Below, in pieces: positions 46,785 to 56,600 of a stretch of DNA of 64,000 nt. The notes under the pieces are model-generated. The model searched no databases. It was given only the letters and a program-made list of their open reading frames with translations, and was not told the DNA's origin. The DNA lies in NCBI GenBank assembly GCA_003993805.1, contig RSEF01000026.1, forward strand, positions 3,411,801-3,475,800, in the 5' to 3' direction. This DNA comes from Himantopus leucocephalus (taxonomy: Eukaryota; Chordata; Aves; Charadriiformes; Recurvirostridae). The translations under genes were made by a program, and so were the position numbers. How positions within the stretch are numbered: the first letter of the stretch is position 1; every line of letters begins with the position of its first letter.

Positions 46785-49236
46785 ATACAATTTTAGGTGA
46801 TCAATCTTAATAGTTTCTGAAGCGCTAACCTTTTATGTTGTATTTCCCTAGTTGGGAATTGAGCAGTGTGCTTTGACGATTGCTAAATTTCTGCCTCTCT
46901 AAGGTAATCCAAAGGCTCGCAGTTTATACATTATAAATCTGTTCTTCATGTCAAAGCAGTGGGACATGATCAAACTCTCTCACTTTATCTGTACTGGATA
47001 TTTTGTTGCGATGAAAAAGATTAAATAATTAGAGTGCACTGTGACAGCAGAAAAAAAAATTGTTGTATATGTATGTATTTTGATACCTGTTCAAAAAGAG
47101 TCTTTGGGTTTCCTGTGACGAATACCTCATATGTTGGGTTTTGGGAGTTTTTGTTGAATTAATTTTTTTTTTAATTTTTTTTTTTTTTTAAGGCAAGATT
47201 TTTCTTGCACAAAAGTAGGTTAAGGTAACCGAGTTCTCATAAATTTGTTTACTGAATCAAAACACTTCAGAGTTCGGCAAGAAATTCCAGCTGTTCTCGT
47301 TGCCCACCTTGCACGTGGTAGGGGCTGAGCAGCCGCTGGGCTGTTCGCCTGCGCGCTTGGGAGAGCTCTAGCAATATTGAGACAAAAGAGGTCGTTGCAG
47401 ATGGAGTTTGCTGCCTTATTTCTCCCCTTCTGTGTGTCAAAACCTCAAATTTGGTTGAACGTTTTATAGGTTTGGGGATTTGTTAAGCATTTGGGAGATG
47501 TTCTTCAATAGAAGTAAATGTCTCCAGTTGGCACTTCAGATCCTTTACATACGCGAACGTGATCGACGGGAACGCTCTGTCGCCTGATGAAATACGGATT
47601 GAGGGAACTCTTAACGGAGATTATTGCCGGTAAGGCAGCGGTGATGATGGCAAAATACCCGCGGAGACAATTTGTCTGATCCGACTGGGTAAGACGTGGC
47701 GCTGTGGCCCCTCTCCAGGGGGTGGGTGAGCACGGGCTGGGGGGGAGGCACCGGAGCAGCCTCTGCCCGTCCGTCGCCCCTCCGGGTTCCAGCGTGCAGT
47801 GGTGGTGTGGCGGGCCAGGTCGGGGGTACCTGCGCTTGGCAGGATCGAGCCCTGACTGTCGAGGGATGTGCTGCGAAGTATAAATACAGTTACTGCCTGT
47901 GAACCACAGGGTAGGAAAATGGCTTTAAAAAAACCCGACAAACGGAAAGGAAAACAGAAGCGTTTGGGCACTCCCATCACTAGCGAGCCTGTCCAGAACA
48001 GAAAATGAGTTTAATAATCTGGGGGTTGATTTATTTTGAGATTCTTAATTTTCACAAAAATAGTGAGCGTTTTTGTGGGCTTACCTGGCCTTGGCTAACA
48101 TCCCACAAATGCCGTTACAGACACAAAGCTGTTTCTTTAGCGGCCCGGTAGCACTACTTTGCGGGAGGGAGCGATGGTCTCTCCCGGGCGAAGGTGGTTC
48201 CCTGCAGGATGCTCCGAGTCTCCAAGTCTGGGAAAGCCCCGAGCACTTACCGGCACTCTGGACTGAACTTTGGGGTTTGAGCTTCCACATCACTTTTGAA
48301 GATAATCCTCTCTGCGGATCAGCTTTCTGCTTGTCTCTCTCTGTGTGTGTCCGACAACCTGGTACTTGAAAAAATAAAAAATACTTGACTCCCTGCCTTG
48401 TGCCCGCCCGGGCTCCGGCACGGCCGGGCTGGTCCGGCGGCTGCGGGGCCAGTTTCATCGCTCTGCCTCCGCCGACCCCCCCGCCAGAAGGCAGGTGAAT
48501 TATTTTCCAGGCTTGGTTCTAGGAGTCCTATTTTGATGGATCTAGAGATGCCAAAAGAGCAATTTGAGGCCTGGAAAATGTAAGGTGTTTTGGTTTTGTG
48601 GGTTTTTTTTTAACTTGTTATATTTTGTGCTTCCTATAACGTAGTTTGAGACAAGAGTGGGCCAAAAAGAGGTGAAGGCGGACGGGGAGGGCAGCTCCCC
48701 GCTGCACTAATACTTGATACACCAAGCTTCATACAGGGTAAATATTTAGCAGTTTGCAATGGAAATAATAGATGGACCCTTCCTTTTAAAGGCACTGTAG
48801 TAACCTTACTTCTGAAGCAGACTTCACCAGCCGTGCTCTCCAGGCAGAGTCCTGTCATTTGAATAACCGACGTCCAATGGGTTTGGACTGGTGAGCGTGC
48901 CAAACTGCTGGAGCAATACTTGGGAGCAGCAGGTTCTTCAAAAGACCAGCTCTATGTAGCCAAAATTGGGCAATTACTGAAAACCATCTCTGACGCATTT
49001 TAAAGGATCGCAGTGGTGTCGTGGTTCTGCTGTAACGTAGGAAAGTTCGGTCGCAAAGTCTAGAAACCTTTGTTTTCTGTCGGTCTGAAACCTCAGTCCT
49101 GCGACAGCGGGCTCGGGCTCGTATGGTGCGTTGGGGGTTGGGGTTTTGTTAACAGCAGTTGTTTAATGGTGGGATGGAATGTTCTTGCTAAAACAGTTTC
49201 CATTGTTTCATGTCTTCTACACCAATATATATATGG

Positions 49237-49275
49237 TGTATATATTAAACTGTGTAAAATTGTACTTTGTATATA
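49237..49275 (+). promoter_or_regulatory. SRGAP2: Two Pumilio response elements in the 3'UTR
   Basis: TGTATATA occurs at 49237-49244 and 49268-49275. This matches the PUM consensus UGUANAUA. Both are within 200 nt of the distal poly(A) signal, so long-3'UTR mRNAs could be bound by Pumilio proteins. Confidence 0.55.
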
Positions 49276-49417
49276 TAACTCTGTACAATATGGAGGTACA
49301 TCCTTTTTTTCCTTTTGGTACAGTATTGTACAGTATTAGGAGTATCCGTGTTGGAAATGTTAAATCCCTACTGGGGCAACAAAATGTATCCATTGTCATT
49401 AGCAATAGTTTTGGAGA

Positions 49418-49423
49418 AATAAA
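49418..49423 (+). terminator. SRGAP2: Distal polyadenylation signal of SRGAP2
   Basis: AATAAA in GGAGAAATAAATG is followed within 20 nt by a GT-rich downstream element. This is the likely main 3' end of the SRGAP2 transcript. Confidence 0.6.
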
Positions 49424-49473
49424 TGTTTTGGGTCTGGTGGAAATGCTGCCCGATGGACACCCGTAGATGATGT

Positions 49474-49585
49474 ACGGAGCGAGTGCGTCTGCGCGAGCGA
49501 GTGCGTGGGTCTGCGAGCGCGGGCGCCTGCGGCTGAGTGAGGGAGAGGATGAGCATCCCCTGCGGGTGCCCTCCGCGGCCGCGGG
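49474..49585. promoter_or_regulatory. CpG-dense block just past the SRGAP2 3' end
   Basis: About 110 bp of GCGAGTGCG-type sequence contains well over a dozen CpGs by eye and ends near CCGCGGCCGCGGG. Possible CpG-island promoter for IKBKE or a non-coding transcript; no transcript evidence is available here. Confidence 0.4.
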
Positions 49586-51975
49586 ATTTTTGGGGAATCC
49601 TTGGGGATTTTCTTTGGAATAGCGACTGGCGCTGGTAAGTAGTTGAGGAAGAATCTGCAGGATGCAGAAATACAGAGCGTCGTTCGTAGGCACTGGGGTG
49701 CTTCATCGCAGCGGGGAAGGAGCACGGGGATAAGGGGGATCTGAAAAATAAGTGACGTGACTGTGGTGCTTTGAAGAGCTCCAGCCGCAGGCAGAGCCCC
49801 GCGTTTCCCCGCCCTCGGCTTGCACACACCTACTGGTGATAACGGGATTCAGCAGAGCATAAACTTCCCTTGCAATGACCTGATTTAAACACGCCTAATC
49901 TTCATCATTTTCCTGGAGAGGCCGGGCCTCCAGCTCTCTCTGGGAAAGAGGATTTAAGGCTGAGATTATGGATTGGACCGTTATTACTGCCTTTCCCCCA
50001 TCTCAGTTTTTTCAATACGCCTTTTTCAGAGCACGGTGAGGAAACGGTGTCAGGGTTTTGTCGTTTTGGATTCTCTTTGTTTGGGTTTCAAGGCATTGAT
50101 TATTTACGGTGAGGTTTGATGTTTAACCGAGCCGTTCTGTGCTATGCTGGAAGTCAGCTGGGGACAACCGACCCCGCCGTCCCTGGAGTGAGCTCCTGCG
50201 GGGACCGAGCATCCCTGCGCTCCCTGGGGACCGGGGCGAGGAGGGGGCTCGGGCAGCCGCTCCCCCCATGTTGACTATGGCCCCGTCCCCTACAAAAGCA
50301 GCTGCTGTAGGGGTTCAAGAGCTGGAAAGCAGGGATGCTTTTACTCGTCAGTTTAGTAGCTCAAACCACAGCAGCCTAAATGGTAATGCCCGAAAGCACG
50401 CCGGGCACGTGCTCTGGGCAACGCAGCGACTGCTCTGTGGTATCTGCCTCTTGTGTCTCGAATCGCTGCTGCACAGGCTTGTTTTGCTGAAAAAAACCCC
50501 AGTTTCCTGCAGAGTTGCAGGTCTGCCTTGCAGCAAGGTGGGACAGACCCACGCCTCTAATACACAAAGTAAATTTTTATTTATTTTTTTTTTATCTGGG
50601 GACTGTGGTTTGAGGCCGTCACGGTGCTTTGGCCATCTGCCTTCACAGACGTGCCTTTGCCAGCACGGTGCCCCGTGCCTGCTCCGGCTGGCCGCGGTTT
50701 GGCCAACTCCGGCTGCGCAGGGTGGGAGGGTCCTGCCCGGCATCCGCGATAAACCCGAACCGCAGCGCAGACCCCGATACCGGCCCACGGCACGTGCAGC
50801 CCGGGGTGGCCCGAGGACAGCCCCAGTGCTGCTCCCGGGGCTCTGCCTCCTCCGGGACGGGCCAGAGAGGGCAGGCGAGGCGGGAGCCCTCCGCCATCAC
50901 CGACGGCTGGGGCGAGCCCTGCGCCCCTTCCGTCTCGATGAATCTTCAATTAGTCTCCATTGATTTCTGGGGGACGCAGGTGGCTTCTGGCATGTTGGTC
51001 GTCGTTTCTTTTTTTTAGAGCATGAAATAGGAGTCAGGAAGGGAGCGGGGTGACACAAATAACTAATGATTTTTGATTTTCCATTAGTCGCTGCCCCCCA
51101 GCAGCGCAGAGGAGGACACAGTAATCCCTTTAAACCCTTCTGATCGCATCGTTTCTTCCAAAGTGCGCATAGATCTGACCCTCCCCGCACAAACCTCTTT
51201 GCTTTTAACAGATAAAGAAGCACAGTGGTAAGTGATGGGGGGATTCGGTCACTTGGGAGGGAGGGAGGGAAGGGTGATGCTCCGGGCAGGACCGCAGGAT
51301 CTGGTGGGGAAGCGATGGGACCGGTGGCGAGGCCACACCTGGGTGCAGCTTTGCTGTGCTCTGCGGGCAACGGCCAAGCCGGGCGTGCAAATCGGTGTGT
51401 GCTGGGTGTGCAAACCGGTGTGTACCCCAGGGCGCAGCCGGTGTCCCCAGCCAAGGCCGTCCCTGGGGCACTCTCTGGGCGCAGCAGGACCTTCTGCCAT
51501 CTCTCATGGACGCGTCCCACACTCAGCCTGTGCCCAGGAGCGGGTTTGTCACAGGGACAGCGTGGGGACAGCGCCGGGGCCCCGGGCTGCCCCTGGCTGT
51601 GCCCCCCTCTCTGTCCCACGCCCCCCGGGGACCAGGTGCCCGCTGCAGGCAGAGCTCGCTGATGACCTTCATTTTTTAGGCTTTGCTGCCACCAGCTGGA
51701 ACAATTCTTTTTATCACAACCCTGGTTGCGAGGCCGAGGTTTGGCTCTCCCAGCGGGTGCGAGACGGGCACCCACAGCACCCGCGGGGTTTTGTCCCCCG
51801 TGGGCACATCGCAGCGCCGCGTCTCGCTGCCCGTTCGGTGCTAACGGGGTTCGCCGGTTCCCCACCGTGGGTGGGAACAGTCCGGGTGGGTCAGACGGGG
51901 TTCGGGTGGCAGCCGTGAGACGGGGAGGGTAAAACCTGCTGTTGGGGCAAACGGGGAAAGGAAAAGAGCGGGCAT

Positions 51976-52113
51976 GCCATCCCTGGAGGGATTTAACAAA
52001 CTGGGGAGACGCAGTGCTGAGGGACGTGGTTTAGGGGTGCGTTTGGCAGTGTTGGGTTGATGGTTGGACTCGATGAGCTTAAATGTCCCTTCCAACCTCG
52101 ACGATTCTATGAA
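51976..52113 (+). mobile_element. CR1 LINE 3'-end fragment (sense)
   Basis: The stretch from CATCCCTGGAGGG through GTTGGGTTGATGGTTGGACT to CCAACCTCGACGATTCTATG matches the CR1 3' terminus, with its typical GATTCTATG tail. It is heavily 5'-truncated, as is usual for CR1. Confidence 0.8.
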
Positions 52114-52509
52114 ATAAGCTGTAAAATTTAAAAGGATAGCAAAAAAAGGGATAAGAGAGTCTGAGAAAAGCCAGGCTCTATTACAGGGCAAGTCCCAGCA
52201 GGTGGGTTCCTGGGGTTGGACTGGGATCTCCCCCCGAGGCTGGACCGGACTGTGCAGCCAGCAGGGAGAGGTGCTGGAGTAACTGGGATGTCCTGGAGTC
52301 CCCGGGCTCCGTGAGCTTGGCACCGTCCTGGCATCAAGGCGTGTTGGTTTCCCTTTCGGGCATATGTATGGAGAACTACGTGGAAAGATTTGCATTACAA
52401 CATGAAAGTAATCTTTTTTGGGTGTTATAAAATATTTTAATTATTTCCTTCCTGTCTTTACCCCTCGCCAGCCCAGATCTGCTCACCCGTTAGTGAAAGG
52501 CGAAGCAAC

Positions 52510-52756
52510 ACCACAGAATCCCAGACTGGTCAGGGCTGGAAGGGCCCTCTGGAGCTCACCCAGTGCCACCCCCTGCCAGAGCAGGGTCACCTCCAGCAGT
52601 GGCACAGGACGGCGTCCAGGCGGGTTGGGAATGGCTCCAGAGTGGGAGACTCCCCCACCTCTCTGGGCAGCCTGTGCCACTGCTCTGCCACCCTCACAGC
52701 AAAGAAGTTCCTCCTCGTGTTGAGATGGAACTTCCTATGGTCAAGTTTGCACGGGT
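52510..52756 (-). mobile_element. CR1 LINE 3'-end fragment (antisense), with the ORF2 C-terminus
   Basis: Read on the minus strand, it encodes RRNFFAVRVAEQWHRLPREV, the familiar C-terminal motif of CR1 ORF2. The non-coding 3' end follows and stops near CACAGAATCCC (plus strand). It is 5'-truncated and inactive. Confidence 0.85.
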
Positions 52757-53005
52757 CCAAAGTCTCGGAAAACACCTGAGTCTGGGTTTTCCGCCTCTAA
52801 AAAGCTTTGTTTCAGTTTCTTTTTGCAGTAGAGAGCTGAACAGCGTGAGGGCCCCTTTCCTCTCCCGCCGCCCCTGGATGGGCTCCTGGTGCTCCCGGGG
52901 CTCCTGCGCAGGAGTGGGGTTTGCGGAGCCCGGCGGGTGCGTGGGGCGAACACGTGGGGCTCCGTGCACCATTGCACCCGCGGCGGCTCCAGAAGGAACT
53001 CAGCT

Positions 53006-53015
53006 GGAATTTCCC
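53006..53015 (-). promoter_or_regulatory. Consensus NF-kB site upstream of IKBKE
   Basis: GGAATTTCCC (minus strand GGGAAATTCC) fits the kB consensus GGGRNWYYCC fully. It is 544 bp before the IKBKE ATG. IKBKE is known to be an NF-kB-inducible gene in mammals, so function is plausible but inferred. Confidence 0.5.
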
Positions 53016-53208
53016 TCCCGAGGTTTTACTTGTCCCTCTTCCTTGTGTTAACTGCTCTTATCTACAGTTGCGGTGGTGGCCTGAGATGAGAAATGAGCTG
53101 CATTTTTGTCTGCACGGGGAAAGGCTTCTTGAGCATCTCCAGCTCAAATCAACAATCTTTTTGTCTGGTGAGTGGGGAATACCGCACAGCAGCCACGCTG
53201 CATCCGCA

Positions 53209-53308
53209 NNNNNNNNNNNNNNNNNNNNNNNNNNNNNNNNNNNNNNNNNNNNNNNNNNNNNNNNNNNNNNNNNNNNNNNNNNNNNNNNNNNNNNNNNNNN
53301 NNNNNNNN
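53209..53308. other. 100-N scaffold gap
   Basis: Exactly 100 Ns, the usual placeholder for a gap of unknown size, within GC-rich sequence 250 bp upstream of the IKBKE start codon. Confidence 0.98.
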
Positions 53309-53558
53309 TGCATCTGTCAGTGCTTCGCTGCCGGCCCCGCCGGGTCCCAGCGACAGGGTGCTTTTTTGGCAGCGCTAACAGCCCCGTCCATGCGCAGCCC
53401 TTGGCGTGGTGCTGCCCGCTCGGTGCCGGCGAGGTAGGAGGCAGGCGGCTGCCTGCCAAGGGGTATGTCCTGCGGCCGGCTTTCTGCCCGGGCTTTGCCA
53501 GGCGAGGAGGGATAAACGCCGGGGTTTGGCGGCAGGGCTGGCGGCGGCGCTGCTGGAG

Positions 53559-53645
53559 ATGCAGAGCACCCCAAACTACCTCTGGAGCACCGAGGACCTC
53601 CTGGGCCAGGGCGCCACGGCCTGCGTCTACAAAGCACGCAACAAG
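53559..53645 (+). CDS. IKBKE: IKBKE coding exon 1 (start codon)
   Basis: 87 nt, residues 1-29, [18 protein letters not shown] to YKARNK, donor GTGAGA. This ATG is chosen because MQST is the conserved N-terminus of IKKe and TBK1. It contains the glycine-rich loop. The context GGAGATGC is only moderately Kozak-like. Confidence 0.96.
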
Positions 53646-56600
53646 GTGAGAGGGGGCAGCGGGGGGGACAGCCACCCCAAAGCCCCGGTGCCCCCCAGCC
53701 CTCCTGCCCCACAGCACGGGGATGTCGGTGCTCCCCTCTGCTCGCCCTCCCGGGAGCTCCCTTCGAGAGCGGAGGCTGCCGGCAGCGTCCGGGGCTGCTT
53801 TGGGTTTTATTTTCATTTTTCCTTCGGTTCCTTCCCCCCCGGCACCAGCTCGGGTCTGCGGGGCGAAGGCAGCTTTCGGGGCGCTCGTGGCCGGGTCCTG
53901 CTCGCCGGCTGCCGGCGCTCCCGTGCATCGCTGAGGGGGGGGAGAAGCTGCTTTTGGGGGAATGCCCAGAGGTTTTGAAAACCCCGTCCTCGGAGATTTG
54001 CATATTTCATGCAAACACTTGCCAGGGCTGGAACAGAGACTCTCCGCCTCGCCGGCCTTTGAAGTGGATTGAGCAAACGGTCTCTGCGGGGCGCAGGGCA
54101 GGAGGGGCGGCTGCGGGGATGGTTTGGAAACAGCCCCGTCCCGCAGAGAGCTGGGGGAGCTGCCGGAATCAGCTCCGGCTACAAACCTTTGCTGAAGCTG
54201 AATAGACACGCTGCCGTGTAGCACGTGGGCTGCAGGGACAGGAAGCAAAGGGAGGTGAATTGCAGCGGTTTGCTTTTGCAGCGAAGAAGATGAAGGCCAC
54301 GGGACGCCCGCTGAGAAAACACGTTATCCTGTCAGTGTAGCTTGCATCCCGAGCGGGATGTGGGAGCAGTAACGGAGCTGACGGAGCTGCTTAGGACGTG
54401 GATAGCGTCACCTCCCATTTCCTTTTTCTCTTTTTCCTCTTTTCCCAGAAATCAGGGGAGCTGGTTGCTGTGAAGGTCTTTAATAATGCCAGCTACCTCC
54501 GGCCGCAGGAGGTCCAGATGAGAGAGTTTGAGATGCTGAGGAAGCTGAACCATAAGAACATTGTCAAATTATTTGCCGTGGAGGAGACGGTAAGCGGGAC
54601 CGCAGCTCAGAAACCCACTGTGCCGACTGGGCCAGTACCAAGGGGAAACTGGACTGAGCTGCAGGAGGGGAGCGGTGGTCCTGGGCTGCCTTCTCCTCCC
54701 ACCGCCCTCCGGCTCCACTCCAAGCCTCAGCCCAGCCCTTCAGCACTGGGGGCACTGGTGACACTGGGTCACTGGGCTGGAACTTGGACGTGACCTGCTG
54801 ATGTCCCCTGGCCAGGCGTGCGGCACAGTGGGGACATTCTCCAACACTGGTTTGTCTGAGCAGGAGAAACCCAGAGACACACTGACTAAGGGAGGGGACA
54901 CGATCCTGCCTAGCGGGGGGGACAGGCCACCAGCAGGGACACAAGGCTGGCCAAACTCTCACGGCTGCTCCCCGCCGCAGGGCAGCAGCAAGCAGAAGGT
55001 GCTGGTGATGGAGTACTGCTCGAGCGGCAGCTTGCTGAACGTGCTGGAAGACCCGGCGAACGCCTTCGGCTTGGCCGAGTCCGAGTTCCTCATCGTGCTG
55101 CAGTGCGTGGGTGAGCGTGGGGGTCCCTGTGCCCCCGGCCCGGGGCGGGCAGCTGTGGGACACCACGAGCACAGCCCGGGGCCGTGAAGCTGTGGGCTGG
55201 GGACCTCGCGGTGCTGGTGGGACCCTGTGGGCACCAGCTCTGGGCTATGGACGTGAGGGCTGGGCTGAGCGGTCAGAAATTGCACCCCCAAACGGGGTGG
55301 GTTCGTGAGCTCTGCCTTCAGGGGAAGGGTCTCTCCTTGCAGAACTGCTCCGGGAAGCAGCTGTGGGAATGGGCTGTGCCCCACGATGGAGGAGCACGAG
55401 GGCAGTGCCCTGCCGTGTGCTCACTCACCCTCGCCATTCCCCCAAAGTCACGTTGGTCCCCATTTAAGTGCAACCCACCCTGGGGCTTCTCCCCTCTCTG
55501 GCCCTTCTCATGTTCCTACGTTTAAACAAAACCCTCTGGAGCAAACTGCCCTCCCGCCTTGTGCCCAGTGGCAGGGATGAACCACCTCCGTGAGAACGGC
55601 GTTGTCCACAGAGACATCAAACCCGGGAACATCATGCGGCTGATGGGGGAAGATGGGCAGAGCATCTATAAGCTGACGGATTTTGGGGCCGCCCGAGAGC
55701 TGGATGATGATGAAAAGTTTGTGTCTGTCTACGGGACGGAGGAATATCTTGTGAGTACAGCATGTTGCCGGTCTGGTGGCCACTGGGAGTCCTGGGGGAC
55801 ACTGGTCCCCATCCCTCCACCCAACGGCTGGGCAACTTGTAGAGAGCAGCAGTGTCTTGGAGAGTCCAGTCTCAAAGGGGCCCCGTTTTTCGAAGAGGTG
55901 GGGCTCAGCATTTTTGTTGTAGAGTTCCAGGTGACATTTTGTTTGGAGGATCCAGCAATAGAAGAGGCCAAAGCGAGCAGTCACTTTCCAGTCCCAGCGC
56001 CCAAGGCTTGATGCCCGCTGCAGACCCGCTGGGCGCGTTGGCAGTGCTGCTCTCTGCTTCGTCCCTGCAGCACCCGGACATGTACGAGCGAGCGGTCCTG
56101 CGCAAGCCGCAGCAGAAGGCGTACGGCGTCACCGTCGACCTCTGGAGCATCGGCGTCACCTTCTACCACGCTGCCACCGGCAGCCTCCCCTTTGTCCCCT
56201 TTGGGGGACCTCGCAGGAACAAGGAGACCATGTAGGTACCGCGGCCGGCCGGCAGGGCTGGGTGCTGCTGCGTGGGGAGGTGGGACCAGGGCTGGTGGCC
56301 CCGGGGGCCGCAGGACAACCTGGCTGTGGCTTGGCGCATGCCAGCAGCACCCTGGGACTATGAGCTGTAGTTTACTGCTCACTTAATTCCGCATTGCCTA
56401 GAAACCCTGAAACGTAGCCCATGGCTGATTCCATACTCTCGCCAGTACGGAGAGCGTGCATGTGCGGTGTGGCAAAGCATCTGTGCCCCATTTACCATGT
56501 TTGCCCTCAAAATGCATCCTTGTGACTTAGTGGCCAAACAGCCGGAAGAGGAGGCAGGGTTAATGTTTGCTTGAAACTTTTTGACTGTTTCTTGAAGTGT

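Larger units (their letters stand above)
43649..49440 (+). other. SRGAP2: SRGAP2 3' untranslated region (extent inferred)
   Basis: About 5.8 kb after the stop with no further gene. Several AATAAA hexamers occur (45184, 46779, 48373, 49418). The most distal is followed by a GT-rich stretch (TGTTTTGGGTCTGGTGG) and by a switch to CpG-rich sequence, so it is the best candidate 3' end. AT-rich blocks with ATTTA motifs and two Pumilio-type sites are present. The GC-richer section at 47.6-48.9 kb makes the full extent uncertain. Confidence 0.6.
49441..53558. other. Intergenic region and presumed IKBKE promoter/5' non-coding exons
   Basis: About 4.1 kb between SRGAP2 and the IKBKE start codon. It is GC-rich with CpG-dense stretches (49474-49585, about 50140-50300, about 50640-50940), two CR1 LINE fragments, a consensus NF-kB site (53006-53015) and a 100-N gap (53209-53308). 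Large ORFs on both strands around 50.1-51.9 kb are long because of GC content; I see no homology in them. Human IKBKE has non-coding 5' exons, so one or more could lie here, including in the gap. The GGCGGCAG at 53528-53535 could be the acceptor of the ATG exon. Confidence 0.6.

Noticed and set aside
50139..50963. 274-codon plus-strand ORF in the intergenic region
   Set aside because: Arg/Pro/Gly-rich low-quality translation in GC-rich DNA where stop codons are rare; no recognisable domain and overlapping ORFs of similar length on the other strand.
50897..51865. 322-codon minus-strand ORF
   Set aside because: Composition-driven open frame, Pro/Arg/Ala-rich, no family resemblance, no splice or promoter context.
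53058..54248. 396-codon minus-strand ORF
   Set aside because: It runs through the 100-N gap and lies antisense to the IKBKE start; the length is an artefact of Ns and GC content.
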